Origin: Bacillus sp. OK048
Lineage (GTDB): Bacteria > Bacillota > Bacilli > Bacillales > Cytobacillaceae
DNA: 64,000 nt
Direction: 5' to 3'
Assembly (NCBI RefSeq): GCF_900103525.1
Contig: NZ_FNHN01000003.1
Span: forward strand, 248,001 to 312,000
Shown here piece after piece: positions 35,159 to 44,369 of the stretch. The notes under the pieces were generated by a model. The model was not told the DNA's origin, did no database searches, and saw nothing but the letters and a program-made list of their open reading frames with translations. How positions within the stretch are numbered: position 1 is the first letter of the stretch; each line of letters starts with the position of its first letter. Made by a program: the position numbers and the translations under genes.

Positions 35159-36118
35159 TTATTTGCCTCCTTCTGATTCATAATGAACCCAGTATTTTGA
35201 TGTCGTAAAGATGATAACTGTTAAAACCCCAACGATAATGAGCATAATCCATGCCATTGCAGAAGCATAGCCCATATTGAAGAATTCAAATCCTTGGATG
35301 AATAAATATAATGAATAAAGAAGAGTTCCGTCTAATGGACCGCCCGTACCTTTTGAGATAATAAAGGCTGGTACAAATGTCATAAATGCAGCAATCGTTT
35401 GCATAACGGTATTAAAGAGAATAACAGGGCTAAGCATTGGAAGCGTGATTTTGATGAATTGCTGTAATCCATTTGCTCCATCAACACTTGCTGCCTCATA
35501 ATAGCTTTTTGGAATACCTTTTAATCCTGCCAAGAAAATCAGCATCGAAGAACCAAATTGCCATACTGACAAGAAGATCAGCATCCATAATGCTGCAGTT
35601 GGGTTACCAAACCATCTAACAGCAGTGAGTCCTAGTAAATCAAGAACAATATTGACAATCCCTAAATCACCGAATACATTACGCCACATAATCGCAACGG
35701 CAACACTACCACCGATTAGTGATGGTAAATAAAATAAGGAACGGTACAATCCAACTGCTCTGGATGTGGTATTTAAAATGATTGCAATTAATAATGCAAA
35801 AGCAAGCCTCAAAGGAACTCCACCTAGCACATAGATGAGTGTAACCTTTAATGATTGCCAATAGCGAGGGTCAGCAGTAAACATTTTTATGTAGTTATCT
35901 AAGCCTATCCATTTTGGTGTTGAAAATAAATTATAGTTTGTAAATGATAAATATAAGGATGACAGGATGGGAATAAAAGTAAAAGCAAGGAACCCAATAA
36001 TAAACGGACTGATGAACGCATATCCTGTCAAGGTTTCCTTGATGAGACGGTTACGTTTTGTAACAGGGTTTATCACATAATCTGCTTTTACATTTTCCTT
36101 TATTACAGGTGTACTCAT
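35159..36118 (-). CDS. yesP: Sugar ABC importer permease (MalF type)
   Basis: The protein has 319 residues. Six membrane segments begin at [20 protein letters not shown], and the EAA loop is [20 protein letters not shown]. It forms the heterodimeric channel with the YesQ-type protein. No ATPase gene is present in the window; such importers in Bacillus use the shared ATPase MsmX encoded elsewhere. Confidence 0.93.
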   Translation of the reverse strand: MSTPVIKENVKADYVINPVTKRNRLIKETLTGYAFISPFIIGFLAFTFIPILSSLYLSFTNYNLFSTPKWIGLDNYIKMFTADPRYWQSLKVTLIYVLGGVPLRLAFALLIAIILNTTSRAVGLYRSLFYLPSLIGGSVAVAIMWRNVFGDLGIVNIVLDLLGLTAVRWFGNPTAALWMLIFLSVWQFGSSMLIFLAGLKGIPKSYYEAASVDGANGLQQFIKITLPMLSPVILFNTVMQTIAAFMTFVPAFIISKGTGGPLDGTLLYSLYLFIQGFEFFNMGYASAMAWIMLIIVGVLTVIIFTTSKYWVHYESEGGK

Positions 36119-36161
36119 TTTTTCACTCCTTATTCTTTGGATTCATTTCCTAAGATGAAAG

Positions 36162-36197
36162 GACGATAGCTGATCGAATAAAGTGATCAGCTATCGA
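36162..36197 (-). other. Intercistronic hairpin between binding protein and permeases
   Basis: CGATAGCTGATC and GATCAGCTATCG are perfectly complementary across a nine-to-twelve-base loop. The position just after the binding-protein gene suits partial termination or mRNA stabilisation, giving more binding protein than permease. Confidence 0.65.
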
Positions 36198-36205
36198 ATT
36201 GGTAA

Positions 36206-37507
36206 TTATTTTTTGTTCTGCGCTAAAACACTTTCTGCTTGTTGTCTGAATTGTTTCGCTGCATCTTTCACTGATAGATTTCCATAAGCCATTTGTTCGG
36301 CAAGACTGTCTAGGGTTTCAATAACTTCCCCTGCACCAACTGGATCTGGACCATTAAATGTAGAGCTATTTTCTTCTGCCCAATCAACATAATCAAATAC
36401 TTGTACTTGTGCTGGTGAAAGCAACGGCTTTAGAGCTTCTTTTACAGTAGAAGAACCAGGTACACCACGATCACCAAGAGTCAACTTGTTTGCTTCGATA
36501 TCGTTAATCATGAAATCAACAAATTTCGCAGCTTCTTCTTTATGTTTTGAGTTATTTCCAACAGACCAGAACATACTCGGTTTTAAATATAAACCTTTTT
36601 CACTGTTAGGTCCTGGCATACCGCTAATCACAAGTGGTCTGTTTGCAACCTGCTGTAAACCAACGAACTGGTTAGACCATTGCCAAATTCCAATCGCCTT
36701 TTGAGTTACAACTGGATCATCTTCAATCCCTTTTAACTGTGCTAAGAAGTCTGGTGTAGGAACGGCTTTTTCTTTTATTAAATCAGATCTCATGTTAAAG
36801 AAATCTTCGAATAATTTATCATCCGTATAACCAAGTGTTGACCCATCTTTACTATAAAGTGACTTGCCTTGTGTTCTTAGGTAGTAGTTGAAGAATACAT
36901 CTGCCTTCATACCAGTATCCATGAATAGACCTGCTTTTTCTGCCTTTCCAGCAATTTTCTTATAATCATCCCAAGTCCAATTCTCATCTAGAGAATCAAC
37001 TCCTGCTTTTTTAAGCAATTCTTGATCATAATGGAAACCAACAACGTTTACTCCAGCATTAATTCCATATAGCTTGTCGCCAAGTTTACCGCCATTAATA
37101 ATATTATCCGCAATATTCTTTGTATTAATTTGTTTATCCAGATATGGAGCTAAATCAGCAATTTGATTATTTTGGGCATACTGTGAAAAGTAAGATAAAT
37201 CCATTTGGACAATATCTGGAAGCTCATTTGCTGCTGCTTGTGGAGCTAACTTCTTCCAGTAGTCATCCCAGGCTGCATATTCTGCTTCAATTTTTACATT
37301 AGGATTTTTTTCTTGATACATTTCAATAATTTTAAGTGTGTAATCATGTCGTGGCTGTGATCCCCACCATGCAATACGAAGAGTTACTTGTTCATCTTTT
37401 TTGTCATCTTTAGGTTTAGTCTCTTCACCATTTGATGAACTGCTGGTACATGCTGCTAATGAAAAAATTAAAACAAAAGAAAACAATAATACTAGAATTT
37501 TCTTCAT
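36206..37507 (-). CDS. yesO: Sugar-binding lipoprotein of the YesOPQ-type importer
   Basis: The protein has 433 residues. It has a lipoprotein signal with lipobox SLAAC (Cys at residue 20) and a serine-rich linker. The mature part begins VTLRIAWWGSQPRHDYTLKI and shows the family-1 solute-binding fold. A paralogue with the same opening lies at 37708. It captures rhamnogalacturonan-derived oligosaccharides by analogy with B. subtilis YesO. The start follows AGGGGGA. A cre-like box lies 29 bp upstream. Confidence 0.92.
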   Translation of the reverse strand: MKKILVLLFSFVLIFSLAACTSSSSNGEETKPKDDKKDEQVTLRIAWWGSQPRHDYTLKIIEMYQEKNPNVKIEAEYAAWDDYWKKLAPQAAANELPDIVQMDLSYFSQYAQNNQIADLAPYLDKQINTKNIADNIINGGKLGDKLYGINAGVNVVGFHYDQELLKKAGVDSLDENWTWDDYKKIAGKAEKAGLFMDTGMKADVFFNYYLRTQGKSLYSKDGSTLGYTDDKLFEDFFNMRSDLIKEKAVPTPDFLAQLKGIEDDPVVTQKAIGIWQWSNQFVGLQQVANRPLVISGMPGPNSEKGLYLKPSMFWSVGNNSKHKEEAAKFVDFMINDIEANKLTLGDRGVPGSSTVKEALKPLLSPAQVQVFDYVDWAEENSSTFNGPDPVGAGEVIETLDSLAEQMAYGNLSVKDAAKQFRQQAESVLAQNKK

Positions 37508-37535
37508 TTTTTTTCCCCCTTCTTTTTAACACTTA

Positions 37536-37549
37536 TGTAAGTGTTTACA
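37536..37549. promoter_or_regulatory. Putative CcpA box (cre) upstream of the yesO-type gene
   Basis: TGTAAGTGTTTACA, or on the minus strand TGTAAACACTTACA. The outer TGTAA/TTACA arms fit the catabolite-responsive element, but the central CG is replaced by CA. Confidence 0.45.
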
Positions 37550-37631
37550 TTTCTTATTATGCAACCAAATCAAAATAGTCTGAATCTAAATTTCCGCTTA
37601 GTTTGTTTAAAAATCAGACATTCTGTTTCCA

Positions 37632-37680
37632 CAAAAAAAACACCCTTAGAATAAGTCTATAAAACTTGTTTCTAAGCGTG
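37632..37680 (-). terminator. Terminator after the second binding-protein gene
   Basis: CACGCTTAGAAA pairs with TTCTAAGGGTG on the minus strand, with a long inner loop, followed by eight T. It separates the two binding-protein genes into different transcripts. Confidence 0.8.
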
Positions 37681-37707
37681 ATTTATTAATAAAATATACG
37701 TTTTCTA

Positions 37708-38997
37708 CTATTCTATATTCTCTTTTGAGAGGATATTATTTGCTTCAGTCCGAAAAAGTTGAGCACCTTCTTGTGGAGTGATTTTTTTAAACAATATTTG
37801 ATTCGAAACATCTTGCAATATTCTTACTACTTCTATGCTTCCCAACGGATCTGCCTTTTCAACGATGGCTGTACTATCTTTAATTGAGTTAATGTAATCA
37901 AAGACTTTTTTCTGTTCCGCTGTTAGTACCTTTTCGATTTTATTTGCTACCTCTGAAGATAGTGGAACTCCCCTTTCCCCTTTAATGAGTTTGTTTGCTT
38001 TCACATCATTAATGAAGAAATTAATAAATAATGCAGCTGCTTCTTTGCTTTTAGAGCTTTGGGAGATTGAAAATAGCATGCTTGGTTTTACCGTTAACCC
38101 CTTTTCCTGCCCCGGACCAGGAGGTGGAATGAGCTCAAGCGGTCGGTTAGCTGCTTGCCAAAATCCAATATACTGATTAGAATGCGCCCATGACATGGAC
38201 GATTGTTGATTGATTAACAATTCATCTTCAATCCTTTGAATCTGTTCCGTCACATCCGGTCGAGGAAAGGCACCTTGATCTAGTAATCTTAATTGCATCT
38301 CGAAATAATCAATAAATAATTGATCATCCTCATAACCTAACCCAGTTCCATTTTTATTAAATAAATTTTCACCTTTTGTACGTAAATAATAAGAGAAAAA
38401 TACATCAATAGATTTCATTCCATTTGTACCAAATATACGCTTGTCTTTATGAATTTGGACAGCTACTTTCTCAAATTCATCCCATGTCCAACTTTTGTCA
38501 GGAAAATTAATCCCGTTTGATAAAAGTAATTCACGATCTACAATGACGGCAGGAGCATTTAAACCGAGTGGAAATCCAAATACATGTTGACCGATCTTCC
38601 CTCCTGAGAGAATCCTTTTATCAATGGCTTCTGTCTTAATCATCTCTTGGTTAATATATGGTGATAAATCCTCAAGGATATCACTATAGGGGGCTAAATA
38701 AAGCAGATCCATCTGCACAATATCTGGAAGTTGATTTGCGGCTGCCAATGGGGCGAGTTTTTTCCAATAATCATCCCAATTGGCATACTCTGGTTCAATA
38801 TGAATATAGGGATACTTCTTTTCAAATAGTTCAATAACTTCCAACGTATAATCATGCCTTGGCTGTTCCCCCCACCAAGCAATCCTTAAAGTAATATCCT
38901 CATTTTTATTTCCCGCTGCTGCATCTCTTAATTTAAAGTTCACACACCCACCAGCGAAAAATAACATTACCAGGGCCAAAAACAATATCTTTTTCAT
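37708..38997 (-). CDS. Second sugar-binding lipoprotein (YesO paralogue)
   Basis: The protein has 429 residues with a lipoprotein signal (lipobox AGGC, Cys at residue 18). It is aligned along its whole length with the 36206 protein (ITLRIAWWGEQPRHDYTLEV, YWKKLAPLAAANQLPDIVQM, AFPRPDVTEQIQRIEDE). It follows the YesMN genes directly (25-bp gap) and has no permease genes of its own. It may feed the same YesPQ channel with another ligand, or act as a sensor partner for YesM. Both are inference. Confidence 0.88.
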   Translation of the reverse strand: MKKILFLALVMLFFAGGCVNFKLRDAAAGNKNEDITLRIAWWGEQPRHDYTLEVIELFEKKYPYIHIEPEYANWDDYWKKLAPLAAANQLPDIVQMDLLYLAPYSDILEDLSPYINQEMIKTEAIDKRILSGGKIGQHVFGFPLGLNAPAVIVDRELLLSNGINFPDKSWTWDEFEKVAVQIHKDKRIFGTNGMKSIDVFFSYYLRTKGENLFNKNGTGLGYEDDQLFIDYFEMQLRLLDQGAFPRPDVTEQIQRIEDELLINQQSSMSWAHSNQYIGFWQAANRPLELIPPPGPGQEKGLTVKPSMLFSISQSSKSKEAAALFINFFINDVKANKLIKGERGVPLSSEVANKIEKVLTAEQKKVFDYINSIKDSTAIVEKADPLGSIEVVRILQDVSNQILFKKITPQEGAQLFRTEANNILSKENIE

Positions 38998-39021
38998 GGT
39001 TTTTCCCCTTTGACTATAAGT

Positions 39022-40581
39022 TTATAACCCTTGTAACGATTCTCTTTTATATTCTGAAGGTGTATAACCAGTATATTTTTTAAATACCTGACTAAAATAT
39101 TGAGGGTTTTCGCCATAGCCAATTTTTTCTGCTATTTCAAATACTTTAACATCATTTTCATTTTCGATTAATTTTATTGCCATCTCAATTCTTAATCGGG
39201 TTAGGTAATTGGAAAACTTTTCACCTGTTTCCTTCTTAAAAAGTTTTCCTAGATAATCAGCATTCATATATAACATCTCATTTGCCACCCAATGTAGGGA
39301 TAGATGTTGCGTTCCGAGATGAGTATCAATAATTTCAATTACTTTGTTAATAATCGCAGAATGTTTATTTTTATTTTTTTCATAAAAAGAGGTCGTAATA
39401 GCATGGGCAACGCTTTCAAAAAGTGCCTCCACATTTTGGATTGTATCCATTTCTAATAGGTAAGATAATCTTGTTAAATACGTGTTCATCTCTTTAGGTT
39501 CACACAAACGAATCATACTATTGAATAGTTGGAACACATATGACTTTGTGTTATTAATATCAAGTCTTAACTCAGTTAAGCGATTAAAAAAAGTAATGAG
39601 TTCATCTTTAACATCATCCCAAGAGCCAGATTTTACTAATCTACAAAAGTTTTGGTCATCATAATAGAACTCTTCTCCATCGGAATGACTTTGGTAAGCA
39701 ATATCTTTTTTCATAATCACGCCGCCCTCACCTAAGTAAAAGCGATATGACAGACAGTCTAGTGCTTCCTTATAAAGTTTATTAGCATTCAGTAAATTAC
39801 CAGCCTCACTAATGGCAACCGTAGTATCGATTTGATAATATTGATAGAATGTACTTTTTATCAATTCAATTTCAGCGTGAAGGTTAGCGGTAATATGATT
39901 ATCGTTTAATAGAAATAAAATGGTTTCCCCGACCGTACAGCTAAGTAAATAAGAATTAAAAATATGCTCAGCTATATTTTTTATCGCAAACATATGTTCA
40001 AATTGAAAATTTCCTTCTAATTGAAATAATAGTAACCGAACCCTTGATGTGTTTACCTCTAGTTGAAATAGCTTTTGATAATAATCTAAATTTTTATTTT
40101 CATAATGATTGGTAATAAGCTCTTTCAGGAGTTGTTCCTTTGCATAAGGGAGGACTGCTTCTAATGTACCTTTCATGTTGTTGACAAATTGTTCCCGTTC
40201 TTGATTTTGTTTAAATTCATTACAGAGGTCTGTTACAGCGTCCATGATAGTGTTTTCATTACAAGGTTTTAAAAGATAATGCTTTACCCCATATTCCATT
40301 GCCTTTTTAGCATAATCAAATTCACCGAAGCCAGATAACAAGATAAAACGAACTTTAGGAAAATTGCTATTAACCTTTGAAACTAGTTCTATACCATTCA
40401 TACCAGGCATTTTAATATCACTAATCACGATATCAGGCTTTTGTTGCTCAATGATGCTGTAGGCTTCAATCCCATTTCTTGCTGTACCAATTAAATGTGT
40501 CCCAATCGATTCCCACTGAATAACCTTTGACATACCATCCGTAATAATTCTTTCATCATCCACCAACAATACTTTAAACAT
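39022..40581 (-). CDS. yesN: Response regulator, REC plus AraC-type DNA-binding domain
   Basis: The protein has 519 residues. The receiver domain has acidic pocket VDDE at residues 7-10, phospho-acceptor Asp55 (ISDIKMPG) and Lys in LLKPC near residue 105. A linker of about 300 residues leads to an AraC double helix-turn-helix at the C-terminus (LHWVANEMLYMNADYLGKLF, and IGYGENPQYFSQVFKKYTGY). ATG 40581 overlaps the end of yesM by eight bases and lies behind AAGGAGG. Partner of YesM; it probably activates the pectin genes. Confidence 0.95.
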   Translation of the reverse strand: MFKVLLVDDERIITDGMSKVIQWESIGTHLIGTARNGIEAYSIIEQQKPDIVISDIKMPGMNGIELVSKVNSNFPKVRFILLSGFGEFDYAKKAMEYGVKHYLLKPCNENTIMDAVTDLCNEFKQNQEREQFVNNMKGTLEAVLPYAKEQLLKELITNHYENKNLDYYQKLFQLEVNTSRVRLLLFQLEGNFQFEHMFAIKNIAEHIFNSYLLSCTVGETILFLLNDNHITANLHAEIELIKSTFYQYYQIDTTVAISEAGNLLNANKLYKEALDCLSYRFYLGEGGVIMKKDIAYQSHSDGEEFYYDDQNFCRLVKSGSWDDVKDELITFFNRLTELRLDINNTKSYVFQLFNSMIRLCEPKEMNTYLTRLSYLLEMDTIQNVEALFESVAHAITTSFYEKNKNKHSAIINKVIEIIDTHLGTQHLSLHWVANEMLYMNADYLGKLFKKETGEKFSNYLTRLRIEMAIKLIENENDVKVFEIAEKIGYGENPQYFSQVFKKYTGYTPSEYKRESLQGL

Positions 40582-42346
40582 GATTTTCCTCCTTTCCGAT
40601 AGGTATAGCAATTATTACCTTTGTTCCTTTTCCCGTTGTGCTTTCAATGACGACTCCATACTTTTCACCATAAGCTAACTTAATACGGTCGTTAATATTT
40701 GATAATCCCACACCCTGACCCCGGGTTTTCACTTCTCCCCTTTTTAATTTTTCTAAAATATCAGGGTCCATTCCTGGGCCATTGTCTTCAATAATCAATT
40801 GAACTTCCTCATTGGTAACAATAGAGTAAATGCGAATGTTACACGGATCAATCATTGGCTCTAATGCATAATGGATTGCATTTTCAACCAATGGCTGCAA
40901 GGTTAATTTTGGGATCTCTATCCCAAACATAGCTGAATCAACCTCCATGGTAAATTCCAATCTTTCCTCAAATCGATATTTCTGGATGATAATATAATTT
41001 TTAATAATGTTAAGTTCTTCTTCAATTGTTATTAGTGGTTTTTTCAGGCTGATTGAGTTTCGCAATAAATAGCCAAGTGCTTCGACCATTTTAGAAATTT
41101 GTGTTTGACCGTTGCCTTTTGCTAACCAATTGATGGATTCTAAGGTGTTGTATAAAAAATGCGGATTAATTTGGGCCTGCAGCGCCTTAAACTCTGTTTC
41201 TTTAATGGTCAGCTGCTTGGAATAATTTTCATGAATTAATTCGTCTATTTGTTGAATCATGGTCTGGAAGTTTTGTTGAAGTTTCCCCACCTCATCATCT
41301 TGTGAATTAGATGTTTTAAGAGCTTCCCTGCTTGCTTCTTTAAAATCGCCAACTTTTACATATTGCATACCAGCTACAAGATTCTCTAATGGACTGGTAA
41401 TACTCTTCGCAAAACGCATTCCTAGAATAGACACAACCACAAACATCAGGATGAATATGATAATTAGGAATGTTTTAACCTTATTGATATTTTCAAAGAT
41501 TTGATTGAAAGGGATAACATTTAAATAACTCCAATCAAAATAATTAGATTTTATGTGGACTATGAAGTAATTTTTTTGATTAATTTTTTTTATTTGATAC
41601 CCGGTATCTAATGTTTTGGCTATTTCCTTAAACGGAATGCTTGTCTCCTTTGGAAAAATAAGATTGTCGTCGTTACTCTTGATTAATACTTCGCCATCAA
41701 TCTTACTTGACCCCTCTAAAATATCACCAACAAGTTTTTCCATATTAACATAAATAATGATTGTACCAATATTATCAAAGCTTAAATTGCGATATTGCCT
41801 TATTTCCCTAGTAACAGCAATTGTAAAATCGTTATTTTTTGGGTTAATCCAGACAGTGCTGCCATTTGCCGCTTTGGCTAAACCGGTAATATATTTTATT
41901 TGCTGGTCATTTAATTTCACACTTTTTGGCCCAACAACGTATTCTTTTCCATAAACATCTATTAAATTAACAAACTGAATATATTTCTCTTTGTTTACAT
42001 AACTCAGCATCTTATCCATCATTTTTGTGCGTAGACTAAACTTTTCATACTCTGTACCATCTTCACTAAAAGAGTCTAGGTATTGTTGAATTTGGGGGTC
42101 TGTTAAAATATTGTAGGTCACTTCCTCAAGATTTTTTAATTCGCTCTCGATACTATTAGATGAAGTGCTTAATACTTGGGATGACTTACTATAAATCTGT
42201 TCATCGTATATTTGAAATGCATACTGTAAACCGAAAAAAGTAAAAGAGAGTGATACAAACATGATCCAAGATACAAGAATGAAAAGTTTATATTTAATTT
42301 TTAAATTATCATAATGACTCTTTAGTTGAATAAAAACATTCTTCAT
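40574..42346 (-). CDS. yesM: Sensor histidine kinase (YesM type)
   Basis: The protein has 590 residues. TM1 is at about residues 19-40, with an extracellular dCACHE-like sensor up to about residue 290, TM2 (FLIIIFILMFVVVSILGMRF), a HAMP segment, and a His_kinase/HATPase part with the phospho-accepting His in QAQINPHFLYNTLESINWLA and the ATP lid NGPGMDPDIL ... GQGVGLSNINDR. It is typical of the LytS/YesM family that pairs with AraC-type regulators. A cre-like box lies 36 bp upstream. Confidence 0.95.
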   Translation of the reverse strand: MKNVFIQLKSHYDNLKIKYKLFILVSWIMFVSLSFTFFGLQYAFQIYDEQIYSKSSQVLSTSSNSIESELKNLEEVTYNILTDPQIQQYLDSFSEDGTEYEKFSLRTKMMDKMLSYVNKEKYIQFVNLIDVYGKEYVVGPKSVKLNDQQIKYITGLAKAANGSTVWINPKNNDFTIAVTREIRQYRNLSFDNIGTIIIYVNMEKLVGDILEGSSKIDGEVLIKSNDDNLIFPKETSIPFKEIAKTLDTGYQIKKINQKNYFIVHIKSNYFDWSYLNVIPFNQIFENINKVKTFLIIIFILMFVVVSILGMRFAKSITSPLENLVAGMQYVKVGDFKEASREALKTSNSQDDEVGKLQQNFQTMIQQIDELIHENYSKQLTIKETEFKALQAQINPHFLYNTLESINWLAKGNGQTQISKMVEALGYLLRNSISLKKPLITIEEELNIIKNYIIIQKYRFEERLEFTMEVDSAMFGIEIPKLTLQPLVENAIHYALEPMIDPCNIRIYSIVTNEEVQLIIEDNGPGMDPDILEKLKRGEVKTRGQGVGLSNINDRIKLAYGEKYGVVIESTTGKGTKVIIAIPIGKEENHV

Positions 42347-42381
42347 TTAGATTAATTCTCCGATTGTAATATTTCCACCAT

Positions 42382-42395
42382 TGAAAGCGCATGCA
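42382..42395. promoter_or_regulatory. Putative CcpA box upstream of yesM
   Basis: TGAAAGCGCATGCA fits the cre consensus TGWAARCGYTWNCW with one mismatch. It lies 36 bp upstream of the yesM start. Confidence 0.5.
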
Positions 42396-42545
42396 TTTTT
42401 TTCTTTTCATTAAACAATCATTCCTATCGTACATGCCTAATAAGATTAATTAAATTTTACCATCTGAAGGACTCATTTCATAGGGAGTATCGCAAATCCT
42501 TTTTGAAATTTACCAATTTTCAGTAAAAAGTTTTAGTAAAATGAG

Positions 42546-42574
42546 TAAACCCTCAAGAATTTAGTCTTGAGGGC
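42546..42574 (-). terminator. Terminator of the ABC exporter genes
   Basis: CCCTCAAGA pairs perfectly with TCTTGAGGG across six bases, just past the exporter stop. The T-rich end is short. Confidence 0.75.
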
Positions 42575-42581
42575 TTTCATT

Positions 42582-44363
42582 TTATCCAGCATCAAGTGAG
42601 GAATAGTGTGAGGTATATAACTTCCAATATTGTCCTTTTCGGCTGATTAATTCATGATGTGTTCCATCTTCGACTATTCTTCCTTTTTCAATGAATAATA
42701 TCTTAGTTGCATTCTGAATGGTCGAAAGACGGTGGGCAATAATAAATGAAGTTCTTCCTGCAAGTAGCTTCTCAAGTCCCTTTTGTAAAGCAAGTTCTGT
42801 CTCGGTATCGATAGATGATGTTGCCTCGTCTAAAATCAGAATTTTCGGGTCGGCAAGTAATGCTCTAGCAAACGAGATTAGCTGCCTTTGACCATTTGAT
42901 AGGACTGACCCTCTCTCATTTACTTCGGTATGATAACCATCCTTCAACTGGCAAATAAATTGATGGGCTTGCACTGCTTTTGAAGCGTCCATTATTTCTT
43001 CATCTGTTGCATCTAACCTGCCATAGCGGATATTATCCATGATCGTTCCCGAAAAGATAAACGGGTCCTGTAGCATTACGCCCATTTGTTTTCTAAGTGA
43101 AGAGATGGTCACTGTTTTTATATTGATATCATCTATTTTTATTTGTCCGCTATTACTATCATAAAAACGACTGATTAAGCTTACAATGGTCGTTTTTCCA
43201 GAGCCTGTTGGTCCTACAATTGCAATGGATTCACCCGGATTGACCCTGAAGTTAATGCCATCTAGGTTCCTTTCATTCCCTTCATAACCAAAGATCACAT
43301 TCTCAAATTCAACTTTTCCTTTTACAGGCGGAAGTTCATCCGCTTCTGGTTCACTTGAGATGGTTGGCTTTTCATCCATCATTTCAAAAATACGTTCCAG
43401 GTATGCAGAGGCATTTATAATCGCATTGTAGAAATTACCTATGTTTGCCAGTGGCGTCCAAAACATCCAGATATATCCGACAAATGCAACTAAAGCTCCC
43501 ACGGTTATTCCATTTCCAATCATGCTGACGCCAATTAAATAAATTAGAGAAACGGTTAATACTGAAATATTTTCGATCGCAGGCCACAACAGGAAGTGGA
43601 CTTTGATAGCCCGAAGCCACGCTCCTCTGTATCCATTAGAAACACCATGAAAGACTTTTTTATTTTCTTCTTCGCGTACAAATGCTTGAGTTACCTTAAT
43701 TCCATTGATGCTCTCATGAATGTAAGCATTCAAATTGGACTGCTTATTGCTTAAATTTTGCCAAGCTTTTCGCTGGGCATTTTTAATTAAGAAGATGATT
43801 CCAACAAGGATTGGGAAGCCTGCCATTGCAAAGAATGTTAGCTTTACATCAATGGCAAGCATAAAGCCGATGATCACCAATAGGCTAAATAAATCCGTAA
43901 TTAAATTTATTAATCCGTTGGAAAGCAGGTCACTTAACGAATTTACATAATTAACAACCCGCACTAATATTTTTCCATGCGGCCGGCTGTCAAAAAATGA
44001 AAAAGAAAGCTTTTGTAAGTGGGTAAATAAATCTTTTCGGATATTTTTTATTACACTATGGCCGATCTCAGACATCATTCTGATTCTGTATTTCATACAG
44101 ATTCCGGTAACGATTAATGCACCTAAATAAATTCCTGCCAAAACCGCTAATCCTGGAATATCCTTACCAGGTATTTTATCGTCAATCGCTTGTTTGATTA
44201 AATAAGGACCGATCAAATTCGCTCCACTCGCAACAAGCATGATCAAGACAGTGAAGATAATTTTTCTTTTATAAGGTCTGATATACAGTAGTAACCTTTT
44301 TAGATGAATGATACTAAAAGGTGTTTCCAGCTCTTCATCTACATTAAATTTATTACGTGCCAA
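42582..44363 (-). CDS. Heterodimeric ABC exporter, catalytic half
   Basis: The protein has 593 residues: six membrane segments then a nucleotide-binding domain. Walker A is GPTGSGKTT, Walker B ILILDEATSSID has the catalytic Glu, and the H-loop is IIAHRLS. The signature is LSNGQ instead of LSGGQ. The TTG start follows GGAAGTGAG and lies six bases after the partner gene. It belongs to the multidrug/lipid exporter group of BmrCD, YheHI and YfiBC. The substrate is unknown. Confidence 0.9.
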   Translation of the reverse strand: MARNKFNVDEELETPFSIIHLKRLLLYIRPYKRKIIFTVLIMLVASGANLIGPYLIKQAIDDKIPGKDIPGLAVLAGIYLGALIVTGICMKYRIRMMSEIGHSVIKNIRKDLFTHLQKLSFSFFDSRPHGKILVRVVNYVNSLSDLLSNGLINLITDLFSLLVIIGFMLAIDVKLTFFAMAGFPILVGIIFLIKNAQRKAWQNLSNKQSNLNAYIHESINGIKVTQAFVREEENKKVFHGVSNGYRGAWLRAIKVHFLLWPAIENISVLTVSLIYLIGVSMIGNGITVGALVAFVGYIWMFWTPLANIGNFYNAIINASAYLERIFEMMDEKPTISSEPEADELPPVKGKVEFENVIFGYEGNERNLDGINFRVNPGESIAIVGPTGSGKTTIVSLISRFYDSNSGQIKIDDINIKTVTISSLRKQMGVMLQDPFIFSGTIMDNIRYGRLDATDEEIMDASKAVQAHQFICQLKDGYHTEVNERGSVLSNGQRQLISFARALLADPKILILDEATSSIDTETELALQKGLEKLLAGRTSFIIAHRLSTIQNATKILFIEKGRIVEDGTHHELISRKGQYWKLYTSHYSSLDAG

Positions 44364-44369
44364 TTTATC

